A stretch of 64,000 nt of DNA from Cephalopachus bancanus (Eukaryota; Chordata; Mammalia; Primates; Tarsiidae), in NCBI GenBank assembly GCA_027257055.1, contig JAPVLO010000003.1, positions 7,567,501 to 7,631,500 of the forward strand, read 5' to 3'. Under the pieces are notes generated by a model, which saw only the letters and a program-made list of their open reading frames with translations, was not told where the DNA came from and did no database searches. Position numbers and translations under genes: made by a program. Shown here in pieces: positions 1-11,300 of the stretch (position 1 is its first letter; every line of letters starts with the position of its first letter).

Positions 1-1699
1 TTAAAAAATTTTAATCTTTTACTTAAACTTGCACCAACACATCTGAAAAATGACAGTATGTTCCTTAGCTCTTTATGAACTTACCCTGATCCTCTTCACA
101 CCTGCATTCATTCTTTTGCATATTCATACAACATTGATTACTTTTCTCTCGGTGCTTATTTACTCACTCTCCTGCTTCTAGCAAAGTGACAAATTTATCT
201 CTATTGCATTTTAGATGTATCGAGAAAATTTAGCTCTTTATTTTCTAAAGCTATTCTCATACTTTTCCTATTAGCTTTTCTACAAGTCTGGGTAGTAATG
301 TTAATTTACATTTTCCAAAGAACAACATTGCAGTGCCATCTGTTATTCAGATTATTAAGATACTGTTAGTTTAAACCTTCAGTGTATTCGAAGTTAACTT
401 CTTGTCAGGCCTGGTTTAGTCACTTTCAAATAACAGAGTCTTTCCAGGTACATGTTCTGTCTTTCATATTTGAACTTCCTTCAATTTTTCTTCCCCATAT
501 AGTTATCTCAATCTTTGAGAGGCATACTATATCCTCAGTCTAATGGAGTAAAATAACACGTCTTATGTTAGGCTGTATCCCTCTAGATTCTTCTAGGTTT
601 AACTTAAGGATTGGCCAGGGTGGTCTGCTCCCTAAACTGGTGCAACTGAGATAAAAACTGGTATTATCAATCGGCATTTGCTGTTGGAGCCTACAACTAG
701 TATAACCCAGTCCAGGTCATTCATACTTTAATCGGGGCCAAATACACTTCCCTGCTGGCCTGGCTGACCTCAGCTACTTATGACCTTACGCATTGATAAA
801 AGTCTAGTCATTGTGTTCATAGCATCCTAGCCTAAAGTTTCTAACTGGAAGACGTCAACTATGAAGTGTCTGATTTTTTTAATCTTTTAGATGATGTCCT
901 CTAGCAAGACTTTCAGCCAGATTCCCAGATAACTTTTTACATTTCTGTCTCAGGGACATAAAGAAACTTCTAGATTTAGTCAATACTAAACAAGAACAAT
1001 AATGATTCATGATAACTAAACCCAGTCTCTTCTTCCATCTATATATTATGCTTTTCTTATGAATTTATATCTTTGTTTTTTTAAACACCAGTTTTGAAAA
1101 AAAGAGATTAGAACATTGAGAAGTTCTAGAAATCAGGCCATTAGCTCTTATATTTCTCACATTCCTCAGGATATACCTATATATTCCTGCTTGAGTCCCA
1201 CTCCTTTTTATTTTATTAAATTGCATTTATTTTGTACTGCTATAAGAATTTAGATCTCAGAGTAAGCAGGTAAATGATCCTATTCTTCAAAGAAATAACA
1301 GTTTTCTTCAGGGTATTTATAAGGTTGCCTCGTTTTCCAGCTTTTAGACATAAGTTAGGCATACATTTGCAAAGGAAAAAATTACCCTGGTACTAAGTAT
1401 CTGTCTTTTTTTCTTTGTTTTACTTGTTATCTTAATAATCTAAGAGTAATTTAAAAGGTACCCTTCCCATTTCTTATTTTCTTTATGTAATGCTTTTGCT
1501 ATCTTTCTGGTTATCTTCTGCTCATTTACGAATAAATACCATCATCTGAGTTATCCATGCTTATTTCTTATTATAAAAGTACCATAAAAATGTAGTTGAA
1601 AAATCTCAACTTTCCCTTTACAAAGTTTAGCTTTCCAAGCTATTCTCTTATTGTAGAGTCCAATTTTATGGATTAGAGGCTGGAAACTGATATTTCAGT
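1..1699. other. Unassigned AT-rich DNA
   Basis: I see no gene, RNA gene or recognisable repeat here. No long open frame occurs on either strand. The sequence is AT-rich without obvious periodicity. It may contain decayed transposon sequence beyond recognition by eye. Confidence 0.5.
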
Positions 1700-1714
1700 T
1701 CTTGTCAAATTCTT

Positions 1715-2015
1715 TTTTTCCTTTTTTTTTTTGAGTTGGAGTCTCACTTTTGTTACCCAGGCTAGAGTGCAGTGGCACACTCATGGCACCACAGCCACGA
1801 CATCTGCTGGGCTTAGGTGATACCTCCACCTCAGCCTTCCAAGCAGCTGGAATTACAGGTGCACACCACCACACCAGGCTAGCTTTTTTGTGATTTATTG
1901 TAGAGATGAGGTCTCACCAAGTTGCCCAGGCTGATCTTGAGACCCCGAACTCAGGCCACCCTCTCACTTCAGCCTCCCAAAGTGCTGGGATTACAGGCTG
2001 AGCCACCACACCCAG
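1715..2015 (-). mobile_element. Lineage-specific Alu SINE, older subtype
   Basis: This is a full dimeric Alu in antisense: poly(T) first, then GAGTTGGAGTCTCACT, ending in CTGAGCCACCACACCCAG. A perfect 15-bp target-site duplication flanks it (1700-1714 and 2016-2030, TCTTGTCAAATTCTT), showing normal L1-type retrotransposition. It retains the older spacing in the left arm (GCCCAGGCTGATCTTGAGACC region without the later 5-nt loss) and the older right-arm stem. Such SINEs are transcribed by RNA polymerase III and mobilised by L1 proteins in trans. This copy is diverged and presumably inactive. Confidence 0.93.
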
Positions 2016-2030
2016 TCTTGTCAAATTCTT

Positions 2031-3140
2031 AATATAACAAAGCCATTCCCATAATAAGAATTACATTTTTGGATAGATGAGAGAGTGTCACAAATATAAA
2101 AACGCAACAAAGATAAGTATATTTATATTCCTCAACTGTACTGCACGTGCAAGTAATGTATACCTGATTACAGCATTGCAGCCATCAAAGCTTGTGCTTG
2201 ATTTCTTTGCTTGTGTTCACTAAAACATTACACTCCACCTTAATTCTAAGGCTTTATCAAAGTATTTATTGCCTTCTTACACAAATCACACATGCTGCCT
2301 TCTAGTTCTGTCTTTTTAGAATAAATGCCCTCAGATCATATCACTTGATGGACTTGGTCAGACTAATCCCTGGTCTCTTTTTATATATTGCATTCCAAAC
2401 TAGTAAAGGCCAAATACATATTATGATATAGTTGTTTAGAGAATACATAAAAAAACAAAACATGTGTCATAATAGGATTTAAGATATAAAAGATGTGAGA
2501 AGAATGATGGGTTCCATGAGCAAAAAGGGGTTTCTAAGGTAAAAATAGAAATTAAAAATTCTAAATTTTTACTTGCTCAGACATTATTGGCCCTTAGATT
2601 TTTTTTTAATGATTTTTGCAGCTCTATGGAATAGTAATGCAAGATTGACACATGTAATAAGATGAAAAGAATGAAAGAGTATAGAATGGTGAAGAATATG
2701 GTACTGAGGTAATAAATTCTAGGGTTCAACACCTAATTTTTTGCCAAAGTGCACTTATCTGTGTTGAGATAGGAGCATTTTATAAGAGCTGGCATACTTT
2801 CTAGGTAGCCTTCATAAGATTTATTAATACATTTATTAATGACATATTTAAAATATGTCAGGGAGAACACTTCCTCAATAGGAGTTTAAGGACCTTAGAA
2901 AATTCTCCATAAGTGTAACAAGAACACTGGTTTAAAAATATAAAACTCAACATTTTTAGAATGCTAGAAACTAACCAAAAGTTTGCAACAACCCAAGGAA
3001 CATTTATTCAATAGTAAATGGTAGAATCTTGGTAAGAGCAAATGAAATTAGGGTATTTAACTAGTGTTATCACCATCCCAGTTTTCTCACTTCATGGTAA
3101 CCTTGAAAAAGCAACAATTTTGAAACTACAGAAGCTATTT
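2031..3140. other. Unassigned intergenic DNA
   Basis: No supported gene or repeat is visible. A short inverted pair, ATTAATACATTTATTAAT, lies near 2821-2840. The sequence is AT-rich and generic. Confidence 0.45.
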
Positions 3141-3155
3141 AAAAAAAAAAAAAAT

Positions 3156-3450
3156 CGGTCGGGCTAGGTGGCTCAGCCTGTAATCCCAGCACTTTAGGAG
3201 GGCAAGGCAAGTGGATTGCCTGAGCCTGTGGGTTGAGACCAGCCCGGGCAACTTCTTGGCATGACCTTGTCCCTACAATAAATAAAAAATTAGCCAGGCA
3301 TGGTAGCGTGCACCTGTAGTTCCGGCTACTTGGAAGGGTGAGGTAGAAGGATCGTCAGAGCCCAGTAGGTCCACGCTGAAGTGGCCATGAGTGTGCCACG
3401 GCACTCCAGTCTGGGTGACAAAGTGAGACTCCAACTCAAAAAAATATATA
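3156..3450 (+). mobile_element. Lineage-specific Alu SINE, older subtype
   Basis: A sense dimeric Alu runs from GGTCGGGCTAGGTGGCTCAG to AGTGAGACTCCAACTC and a short A-rich tail. It follows a 14-A run at about 3141-3154. It keeps GGGCAACTTCTTGGC between the two arms, the longer form lost in the young copies. Many substitutions, including in the B-box region (GGGTTGAGACC), indicate an old, inactive copy. No clear target-site duplication was seen. Confidence 0.9.
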
Positions 3451-3699
3451 TTTATCCTAGAAGATACTGCAGGGAACAGAACATGTCTGTACTTACTCAA
3501 AAGTCCTATTCCCAGATTTTGTTATAATTTGACCTGACAATTCCCTAGAATCTTGCACTCACATGGATCATTTTTACTTTGCATAACAAAGTTTACTTAC
3601 TATAGTAAGCTTTTTACCCTGTGTATTTGTTGAAACAAGCAGCAATGAATGTTTCACATCACAATTACCTGAAGCAGGAATGCAAAACAAACAAGTGAT

Positions 3700-4950
3700 T
3701 AAAATACTTAAAAGGAAAGCTGATGATTAGAAATCTACAGGGAGCTTTGAAAAATTGCAACATATTCCTGGAAATTAATGGCTATGCAAATAAACAGGAT
3801 TGTGTACATGCCCTGAAAAGTCCTGGTATGGTCCTAATATTTTACTTCTCTTTGATCTGCAGACTTTTTGTGAGTAAAAATTGAGGCTTAAGACAGAGTT
3901 ATAAATGCTAGAGAATTGAAGATGTTCTCTAACATTGGCAAAGAACCCTTTGGCTAAGGATGGGAGATTTATTGGTTTAAGGCATTTAAGGAAATATTTG
4001 TCCAATCATTAGCTAACTACAAATCTAACCAAGCAGAAGCTGTAACAATTAAAAATAACAACTTCATATAATGAGTTAAAAAATGTCACTAAATAAACAC
4101 AATAGCAACTAAAAACAAAAACAAAACATGCAGTGGAAACTTTCAAAGTTGCTAATATATTATTTAAAAGATGCAGTTTTCAAAAAAAATTGAGGCATGA
4201 AAAGAAACAGAAATCATAACCCATACACAGGAACAAAATTGTCAATAGAAAGTGTCCCTTGGGAATCCAAGATATTGTACTTATTAAACAAAAACTTTAA
4301 ATTAAATGTTGTAAATATGATTAAAAAACAAATGAATATATTGCATTGATGTCTCCCTAAGTAAAACCAATAAAGAAATATACATTATAAAAAGCAACCA
4401 CATACAAATACTGTAACTAACAGTTCAATAACGGATATGAAAAATGTACTGGAGGGGTTCAGTGACAAACTTGAACAGACAGAAAATTAATCTTGAACTT
4501 GAAAATAAGTCAACTGAGATAAGACAGTCTAACAAGTAAAATGAAAAAAAAGAATAAAGAAATATGAGAGTAGTGTTAGAGATATGTGGGATAACTTCAA
4601 GTATCCCGTCATACACATAATGAGAGTCTCAGAACAGAAAGAATATTTGAATAAATAATGCCCCTAAACTTCCCACATTTGTTTTAAAAAAATCATGTGT
4701 CTTTTCAAGAAAACCCTAAAACTCCAAATAGAAGACAGTCAAAGAGATCCTCACATCGACACATCATAATCAAATTGTCAACGGACAAAGAGAGAATTTT
4801 GAAAGTAGAAAGATAGAAGTAACTTGTTAAATACAAAGTCTAATAAGATAGACGGATAATTTTTTATCAGAAACCATGGAGTTTAAAAGACTATGGAATG
4901 ACCTATTTAAAATGTGAAAGAAAACTATTGTGAACCAATAATTTTATATC
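3700..4950 (+). mobile_element. Old L1 (L1M-like), 5' region and ORF1 remnant
   Basis: The segment reads like the 5' part of an old mammalian L1. Phrases such as GGCATTTAAGGAAAT, CAATCAT-AGCTA and AGAAAGTGTCCCTTGGGAA precede ORF1. ORF1 remnants follow: GTACTGGAGGGGTTCAGTGA, GAACTTGAAAATAAGTCAAC, CATAATGAGAGTCTCAGAAC, and the C-terminal AGAGAGAATTTTGAAAGTAG. No frame is intact. The element is interrupted at about 4950 by a hairpin and a nested L1 3' end. It resumes at about 6312 with the expected next ORF1 sequence (AGAGAAGTTAAGG...). Confidence 0.8.
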
Positions 4951-5060
4951 TAGAAAACATATTCATCAGCAGTAAAAGATACTGCCTGGAGCTATAAATA
5001 TTCTAGTAACATTTATTGCCCCAGGCAGTATCTTTTATTACTGATGAATATGTTTTCTAG
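4950..5060. repeat. Large fold-back inverted repeat (40-bp arms, 31-bp loop)
   Basis: Arms 4950-4989 and 5021-5060 are reverse complements at 38 of 40 positions. They begin CTAGAAAACATATTCATCAG and end TTTTCTAG. The loop is 4990-5020. The two mismatches sit at arm positions 21 and 23. The hairpin lies where the host L1 ORF1 is interrupted and an L1 3' end begins. The near-identity contrasts with the strongly decayed L1 around it, which suggests either a later origin or gene conversion between the arms. Confidence 0.93.
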
Positions 5061-5999
5061 CAAAAAAGATATTAAACATGAACTTGAAACTTTTGTAGTG
5101 TTGGAAAGTTAGGAAGTATTTACACACATACATGCTCACTAATGATGGAGTACATCAAAGGAACGTGGGAGTCGACTGAAAAAGCCCCCAACAGCCAAAG
5201 TTGGAATAATTTGAAGGACAAAATAATTTAATTATTTTTGGATTATAAAATAAATATACTTGAGTATATAGTGATATCAATTATTTTTAAAAATCTTTAT
5301 TAAAAAATCTGCTATGCACAAGATTTGCACATAATTTATGCGGATATGTCACTCTCTTGTAGAGGTAGAGCCTAATTTCTCACTGTATAATTGCAGGCTA
5401 TACACAGTGACTTCCTTCCAAAGAGCAGAGTATAGAAACTTGGGAGTTGGGGGGCTAGTATCTTCATAGTGGTAAAGCCTGACAAATACTGTCTCAGCCA
5501 CATGATCATGGTCAACATCAATAGTGATAGGTCATGTTAGTGATAAATTATTTTGAAACGGTTTGATGAAAATGATTTTGCCTCTGTGTTTTCCCTCCTC
5601 AAAATCTATGACCACATTCTACTTATGTAAATAACACATTAAAAATACCAATTGGGCATATTTTAGAAAATACTACACTAGTTCTCCTCAAAACTGTCAA
5701 AGTCAACAAAAAAACTAAGAAAGTTTGGAAAACTGTCACGGTCAAGGGAACCTAAGGAGTCATGACTACCAAATATAATGCAATATACTTAATAGAATCC
5801 TGGAACAGAAAATAGGTATTAAGTAAAAACTAAGGAGATCTGAGTAAAGTATGGATTTTTTAGTAGTAAAACATTAATATTGATTTATTATTTGTAACAA
5901 ATTTCTTACTAATATAATAGGAAAAACTAGTTGTAAGTTTATGAGAAATTTCTGACTAATGACAATTTTCTATAATTCTAAGACTATTATAAAATGAAT
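5061..5999 (+). mobile_element. 5'-truncated old L1 3' end (L1MC/MD-like 3' UTR)
   Basis: The sequence between the hairpin and the Alu resembles an old L1 3' UTR. Landmarks are CAACAGCCAAAGTTGGAATA, CTGTCTCAGCCACATGATCA, GGTCAACATCAATAGTGATA, CTCCTCAAAACTGTCAAAGT and AATCCTGGAACAGAAAATAG. It ends with CTAAGACTATTATAAAATGAA, as these 3' ends do. It sits inside the ORF1 of another old L1, because the host sequence stops near 4950 and resumes at about 6312. It has no coding capacity. Confidence 0.75.
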
Positions 6000-6030
<31 letters not shown>

Positions 6031-6309
6031 TTTTGGAGTTGGAGTCTTACTCTGTCGCCCAGACTGGAGTGCAGTGGCCGCTCCCGGCCACCGCAGCCTC
6101 GACCCGCTGGGCTCCAGCGATCCTTCCACCTCAGCCTTCCGAGTAGCCGGAATTACAGGCATGCGCTACCATGCCTGGCTGATTTTTTGATTTATTGTAG
6201 AGATGAGGTCTCGCTGCCCAGGCGGGTCTCGAACCCGCGGGCTCAGGCAATCCACTCACCTCAGCCTCCCAAAGGCGTGGGATTACAGGCTGAGCCACCG
6301 AGCCCGGCT
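6000..6309 (-). mobile_element. Lineage-specific Alu SINE, young subtype
   Basis: An antisense Alu begins with a (TTTA)n tail at 6000-6034 and ends GAGCCACCGAGCCCGGC. It carries the derived features of the youngest copies: the 5-nt shorter GTCTCGCTGCCCAGG, a perfect T-arm-like hairpin at 6222-6238 (GCGGG/CCCGC stem on the transcribed strand) and the GTGGCC/GGCCAC right-arm stem. An approximate duplication ATAAATTTATTT is visible around it. It sits directly on the tail of the preceding L1 3' end. Confidence 0.93.
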
Positions 6310-6311
6310 AT

Positions 6312-7792
6312 AAATTTATTTTTTAAAAGAGAAGTTAAGGCTATCCCATATAATAAAACAAAAAGAATTTCTCACTAATAGACGTGCCCAAGAAAGAAAT
6401 ATTAAAGACAGAACATCAGGGTAAAATGAAGGAACACTAGAAAGTAACTTATAACTGTATTATAACTTACAAATTGGTAACAAAAATCAAAGACCACCAA
6501 TTAAAAAGTTAACTATGCACTGAAATTTAAAAACAGTGCAGGACATTTTTGTGACTCTTTTTTGCTCTTATCAATGTAAAGTCAATTTGCATAAAGTAGG
6601 AATTATGAAACCATGTTAATGAACTGATAATAAATAAGGATGTAATTTCTATGGCAATAATAGTACAAAGAAAGAGAAACAAAGTTCTTATATACTACAA
6701 ACACTAAGTTGGCATTAGTTCAAACTAGATTGTTTTACATTAAGTTATTAATTGTAATCCTCATGACAATCATTAAAAGTATAGTAAAAGAAATGACAAA
6801 AGAATTTAAATAGCACATTGAAAAATTTCTATTTAATGTAAAGAAGGCAGTAATGGACAGATACAGAAACAAAAAGATGTTAAGATAGCAAATGGCAGAT
6901 GAAAACTCTACTTCATTAGTAATTACAGTAAATGTAAAACAGTTAAAGAATACAATCAAGAGGAAGACTAGATTTAAAAAAATGATCTAACTGTATCCTG
7001 GCTATAATTGATGCACTTAACATTTAAAAACACAAACAAATTAAAAGTAAAAAGATGAGACATATATACCATACAAACAGTAACCAAAAAAATTATGGAG
7101 AATACACTAACATCAGAAAAAAATAAACTTAAGACTAAAAATTTAAAAGCGACAAAGAAGTATATTTAATTATGACAAATGGGTCAATTAATCAGGAACA
7201 TATAATGTTAAATAAGTGTGTGTGCATATGACAACCATGTTCCAAAAGAATATGAAGAAATCATTGACAGAATTGAAGGTAGAAATAGACAGTTCTATGA
7301 TAATGGTTGGATACTTCAGGACCTTATTTTCTATGATGGATATGACGCCAAGGCAGAAGATGAATAAGGAAACAGAAGATTTGAAAAATAAGATAAACTA
7401 ACTAGACTTAGCAAAGATAAGAAACATGCTATACAAAAACACCTGAATATCATCCTCAGGTATACATGAAATATTCTCCATAGTATAACATATACTAAGC
7501 CATAAAGAATCTACAGTAAATGCAAAAGGACTGAAATCAAAATAGTATTTTTCTGGCCATAGATGAAATTAGAAATTAGAATAAATAATAGAATAATACT
7601 TAGGAAATTTACAAATATGTGGAACTTAACACACTGTTAAATAATGAATAAAAGAGGAAATCGCAAGGGAAATTAGAAAACACTTTGAGAAGAACAAAAA
7701 TAATGAAACAGCATACTAAAACTTTGAAGATGCAGCTAAAACAGTTCTCAGAAGACATTTATAGCTTAAATATCCATTTTATAAAAGAAGAA
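6312..7792 (+). mobile_element. Old L1 (L1M-like), ORF1 end, spacer and ORF2 5' part
   Basis: This continues the L1 that starts at about 3700. The ORF1 C-terminal end is seen at 6320-6440 (AAAATGAAGGAACACTAGAA). An inter-ORF spacer follows, then the ORF2 endonuclease region: CAAATTAAAAGTAAAAAGAT, TATATACCATACAAACAGTA, TTGACAGAATTGAAGGTAGA, CAAGGCAGAAGATGAATAAG. The region TTAGAAAACACTTTGAGAAG to CATACTAAAACTTTGAAGATG leads into the RT domain. Frames are broken throughout. A lineage Alu interrupts it at 7793. Confidence 0.85.
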
Positions 7793-8096
7793 GCTGGGCT
7801 CGGTGGCTCAGCCTGCAATCCCGCACCTTTGGGAGGCTGAGGTGAGTGGATACCTGAGCCTGCGGGTTCGAGACCCACCTGGGCAGTGAGACCTCATCTC
7901 TACAATAAATCAAAAAAAATCAGCCAGGCATGGTAGCGCATGCCTGTAATTCCGGCTACTCGGAAGGCTGAGGTGGAAGGATCGCTGGAGCCCAGCAGGT
8001 CGAGGCTGCGGTGGCTGGGAGCGGCCACTGCACTCCAGTCTGGGGGACAGAGTGAGACTTCAACTCAAAAAAAATAAATAAATAAAAAATAAAAAA
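7793..8096 (+). mobile_element. Lineage-specific Alu SINE, young subtype
   Basis: A sense Alu runs from GCTGGGCTCGGTGGCTCAGC to GACTTCAACTC plus an AAATAAATAAATAAA-type tail. It is flanked by AAAAGAAGAA at 7783-7792 and 8097-8106. It shows the shortened inter-arm segment CTGGGCAGTGAGACCTC. The B box GGTTCGAGACC is intact, while the T-arm-like stem has mismatches (GCGGG with CCCAC). It is inserted in ORF2 of the old L1, which resumes at 8107. Confidence 0.94.
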
Positions 8097-8106
8097 AAAA
8101 GAAGAA

Positions 8107-8138
8107 ATATTTCAAATTAACAATCTAACTCTTCACAT
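8107..8138 (+). mobile_element. Old L1 ORF2 sliver and left target-site copy of L1-A
   Basis: ATATTTCAAATTAACAATCT matches the ORF2 sequence expected after the Alu insertion. The 11 bases at 8128-8138 (ACTCTTCACAT) recur with one indel at 15788-15797 (ACTCTTCCAT). I read them as the target-site duplication of the antisense L1 between them. Confidence 0.6.
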
Positions 8139-8399
8139 CTATTTTCTTTTTCTGAGGTATCTACTGTTTTATTATTATTACTATTATTATTTATTATAAA
8201 GATATGGGATACAATTCAGAGTTAGGTATACAAACATTGATTATGCAGGTACCCTTGTTGATGAGGTATGCCTCTTCCTCCCCTAGCAGTTTCCCTCAAC
8301 TGCCAATTCCACCCCCTGCCCTGACAGTTTCCCACTACTACCAATCTCTTTCTTATAGTATTATAATTGTTCAAGGCCCACTTATGAGTGACAACATAT

Positions 8400-11300
8400 G
8401 GTACTTTGTTCTTTGTTTCTGTGATAGATCACTGAGTATGATCGACTCCAAATCCATCCAAGTAGCTGTGAAGTCTCTTGCCCTTCTTTATGGGCAAATA
8501 TTCCATTGTGTATATGTACCACATTTTTTTAATCCACTCCAGCTTTGATGGGCATTATGGTTGGTTCCATGTTTTTGCTACTGTGAATAGAGTTGCAACA
8601 AACATATGTAGGCAGCTATCTTTTTTGTAGAATGATTTGAGTTCCTCCAGTGTATTCCCAATAGGGGAATTGCTGGGTCATATGGAAGGTCAATTTCTAG
8701 TTCTTTCAGAAATCGCCACACTGTCTTCCAAAGAGGTTGCACTAGTTTGCATTCCCAGCAGAAGTGTAGAAGCATTCCTTTTTCTCTGCATCTTTGCTAG
8801 TATCTGTTGTTTGTTTTATTAATGATGACCATTCTTACTGGGGTTAGGTGGTATCTCAATGTGGTTTTGATTTGCATTTCTCTGATGATGAGTGAGGCTG
8901 AGCACTTTTTCATGTGTCTGTTGGCTGCCCACATACCTTCTTTTTAGAAGTGTCTATTCATGTCTTTTGCCCACTTTTTAATGAGACTGTTTTTTTCCTT
9001 TTGGCTCATTTGAGTTCCTTGTTAGATCCTAGATGTTAGTATTTTTTGTCAGATATACAGTTGGCAAATATTTTTTTCCCATTTTATGGGCTATCTCCCT
9101 GCTCTCTTGATGGTTTATTTTGCTTTACAGAAGTTTGTTAGTTTGATGAGGTCTACTTGTCTATCTTATCTCTTAAGGTATGGGCATTTAGGGTTCTGAA
9201 TAGGAATTGGTGGCCAGTACCAATCTCCATAAGGATGTCTCCTGTGTTTTCTAAGATTCTTATACTTTGAGGTTTTACATTTAGTTCTTTGGTCCATTTA
9301 GACTTAATTTTTGTAGATGGTGATAGGTAGTCTTCTGCATATACTCAGCCAGTTTTCCCAGCACCACTTAGTGAATAGGTTATCCTCTCCCCAGTGGTTG
9401 TTGTTGGAAGCTTTGTCAAAGATGAGTTGGTTGAGAAATTAAGGTTTTTCTTCCAGACTCTCTATCCTGTTCCGTTGGTCTATATGCCTATTCTTGTACC
9501 AATACCAGGCTGTTTTGATTACTGTAGCCTTATTGTAAAGTTTGAAGTCTGGACGTGTGATATCTCCTGCTTTGTTTCTTTGGCTAAGGATTGTTTTGGC
9601 TATTCATGGTTGTTTGTGTTTCCATATGAATTTCTGTATTGTCATTTCCTGGTTTGAGAGGAATGATGTTGGCAACTTAATGGATATTGTGTTGAATCTG
9701 TAGATTGTCTTTGGTAGGATGGACATTTTAATAATGTTGATTCTTCCTATCCATGGGTATGTAATATTTTTCCATTTGTTTGTGTCTTCTTGGATTTCTT
9801 TGAGCAGTGTTTTGTAGTTCTCATTGTTAAGGTCTTTCCCTTCTCTGTTTAGGAAGATGCCAAGATTTTTCATTTTTTTTGGTGGCTATTGTGAATGAGA
9901 TTGTTCTTTTAATTTGGGTCTCTGCCTGCTTGTTGTTGATGTATAAGGATGCGACTGTCTTCTTCACATTTATTTTGTACCCTGAGATTTTGCCAAAGTC
10001 TTTGATCAGTGCAAGCAGGTTTTTGACAGATTCTCCTGGATTTTCAAGATATAGGATCATATCATCAGCAAAGAGGGATAACTTGACTTTCGCTTTTCCC
10101 TATTTGGATACCCCTGATTTCCTTCTCTTGTCTAATTGCTCAAGCTAGAATTTCCAACACAATGTTAAACAAGATGGCGGAGAGTGGGTAGCCAGCCTGT
10201 CTTGCTCTAGTTTTCAGGGGAAATGTTTCCTTTTTCTGCCATTTAGCAATATTTTAGCTGCGGGTTTACCATAGATGACACTTACTATTTTGAGGTATGT
10301 TCCTTCTATACCTAGGTGTTTGAGGATTTTTATCAAGAAGGAATGCTGGATTTTATCAAAGGATTTTCTACATCTAATGATATAATCATGTGGTTCTTGT
10401 TTTTACATCTGTTGATGTATTTACTTACGTTTATGGTCTTGTGAATGTTGAACCAGCCCTGCATCCTGGGGATGAAGCCTACTTGGTTATGGTGGATGAT
10501 TTTTCACATGAGTTTTTAGATGAATTACTAGAATCTTGTTGAGGATTTTTGCAGCTATAGTCTTAAGAGATATTGACCTATAGTTTTCTTTTTTTATTGG
10601 ATCATTATCTAGTTTGGGTATTAGTATGATGTTAGCTTCATAAAATGATTTGGGGAGAATTTCATCTTTCTCAATTGCCTAGAATACTTTCAATAGGATT
10701 TGTATCAGCTCCTCTTTGTAGGTTTGTCAGAATTCTGCTGGAAAGTCATCTGGTTCAGGATTTTTTTCTTTTTTTTGTAGGTGGGTTTTTGTATGACAGA
10801 GTCAATTTCCTGGGTTGTTATTGGTCTATTTAGTGTTCAATGTCTTCTTGTTTCAACGTGGGGAGGTTGTGTGATGTCAGGAAGTCCTCCATTTCATTTA
10901 GGTTATCAAGTTTTTTTCCATATAGGTGTACATAGTAATCTCTCATAATCTTTTTCATTTCTTCAGGGTCAGTTGTGATTTGATCTGTTGTATTTCTGAT
11001 TGTGTATATTTGGACTTTTTCTCTCTTTTTCTTGGTCATTCTGACTGGGGATCCATCAATCCTTGCTAATTCTCTCAAAGAACCAGCTTTTGTTTTGTTG
11101 ATGTTTTCTATGACATTTTTGTCTTCTATGTCCCATATTTGGGCTCTTATTTTAGTGATTTGGATTCTTCTGCTAAAGCTAGGGCTTTGGTGGTCTTCTC
11201 TTTCCAGCTTTCTTTGGTGATTTGTTAGGCTCTCCACTTGTGATTTTTCATTTTCTTGATGTGTACACGTAGAGATATAAATTCCCCTTAGACCTGTTTT

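Noticed and set aside
4950..5060. Confident microRNA gene
   Set aside because: Hairpin size fits a precursor, but nothing in the sequence shows processing or conservation. Kept only as a structural finding.
6187..6378. Short open frames such as [20 protein letters not shown]
   Set aside because: These are translations of the lineage Alu; the same peptide recurs at each copy (for example 25014-25304 and 31154-31363).
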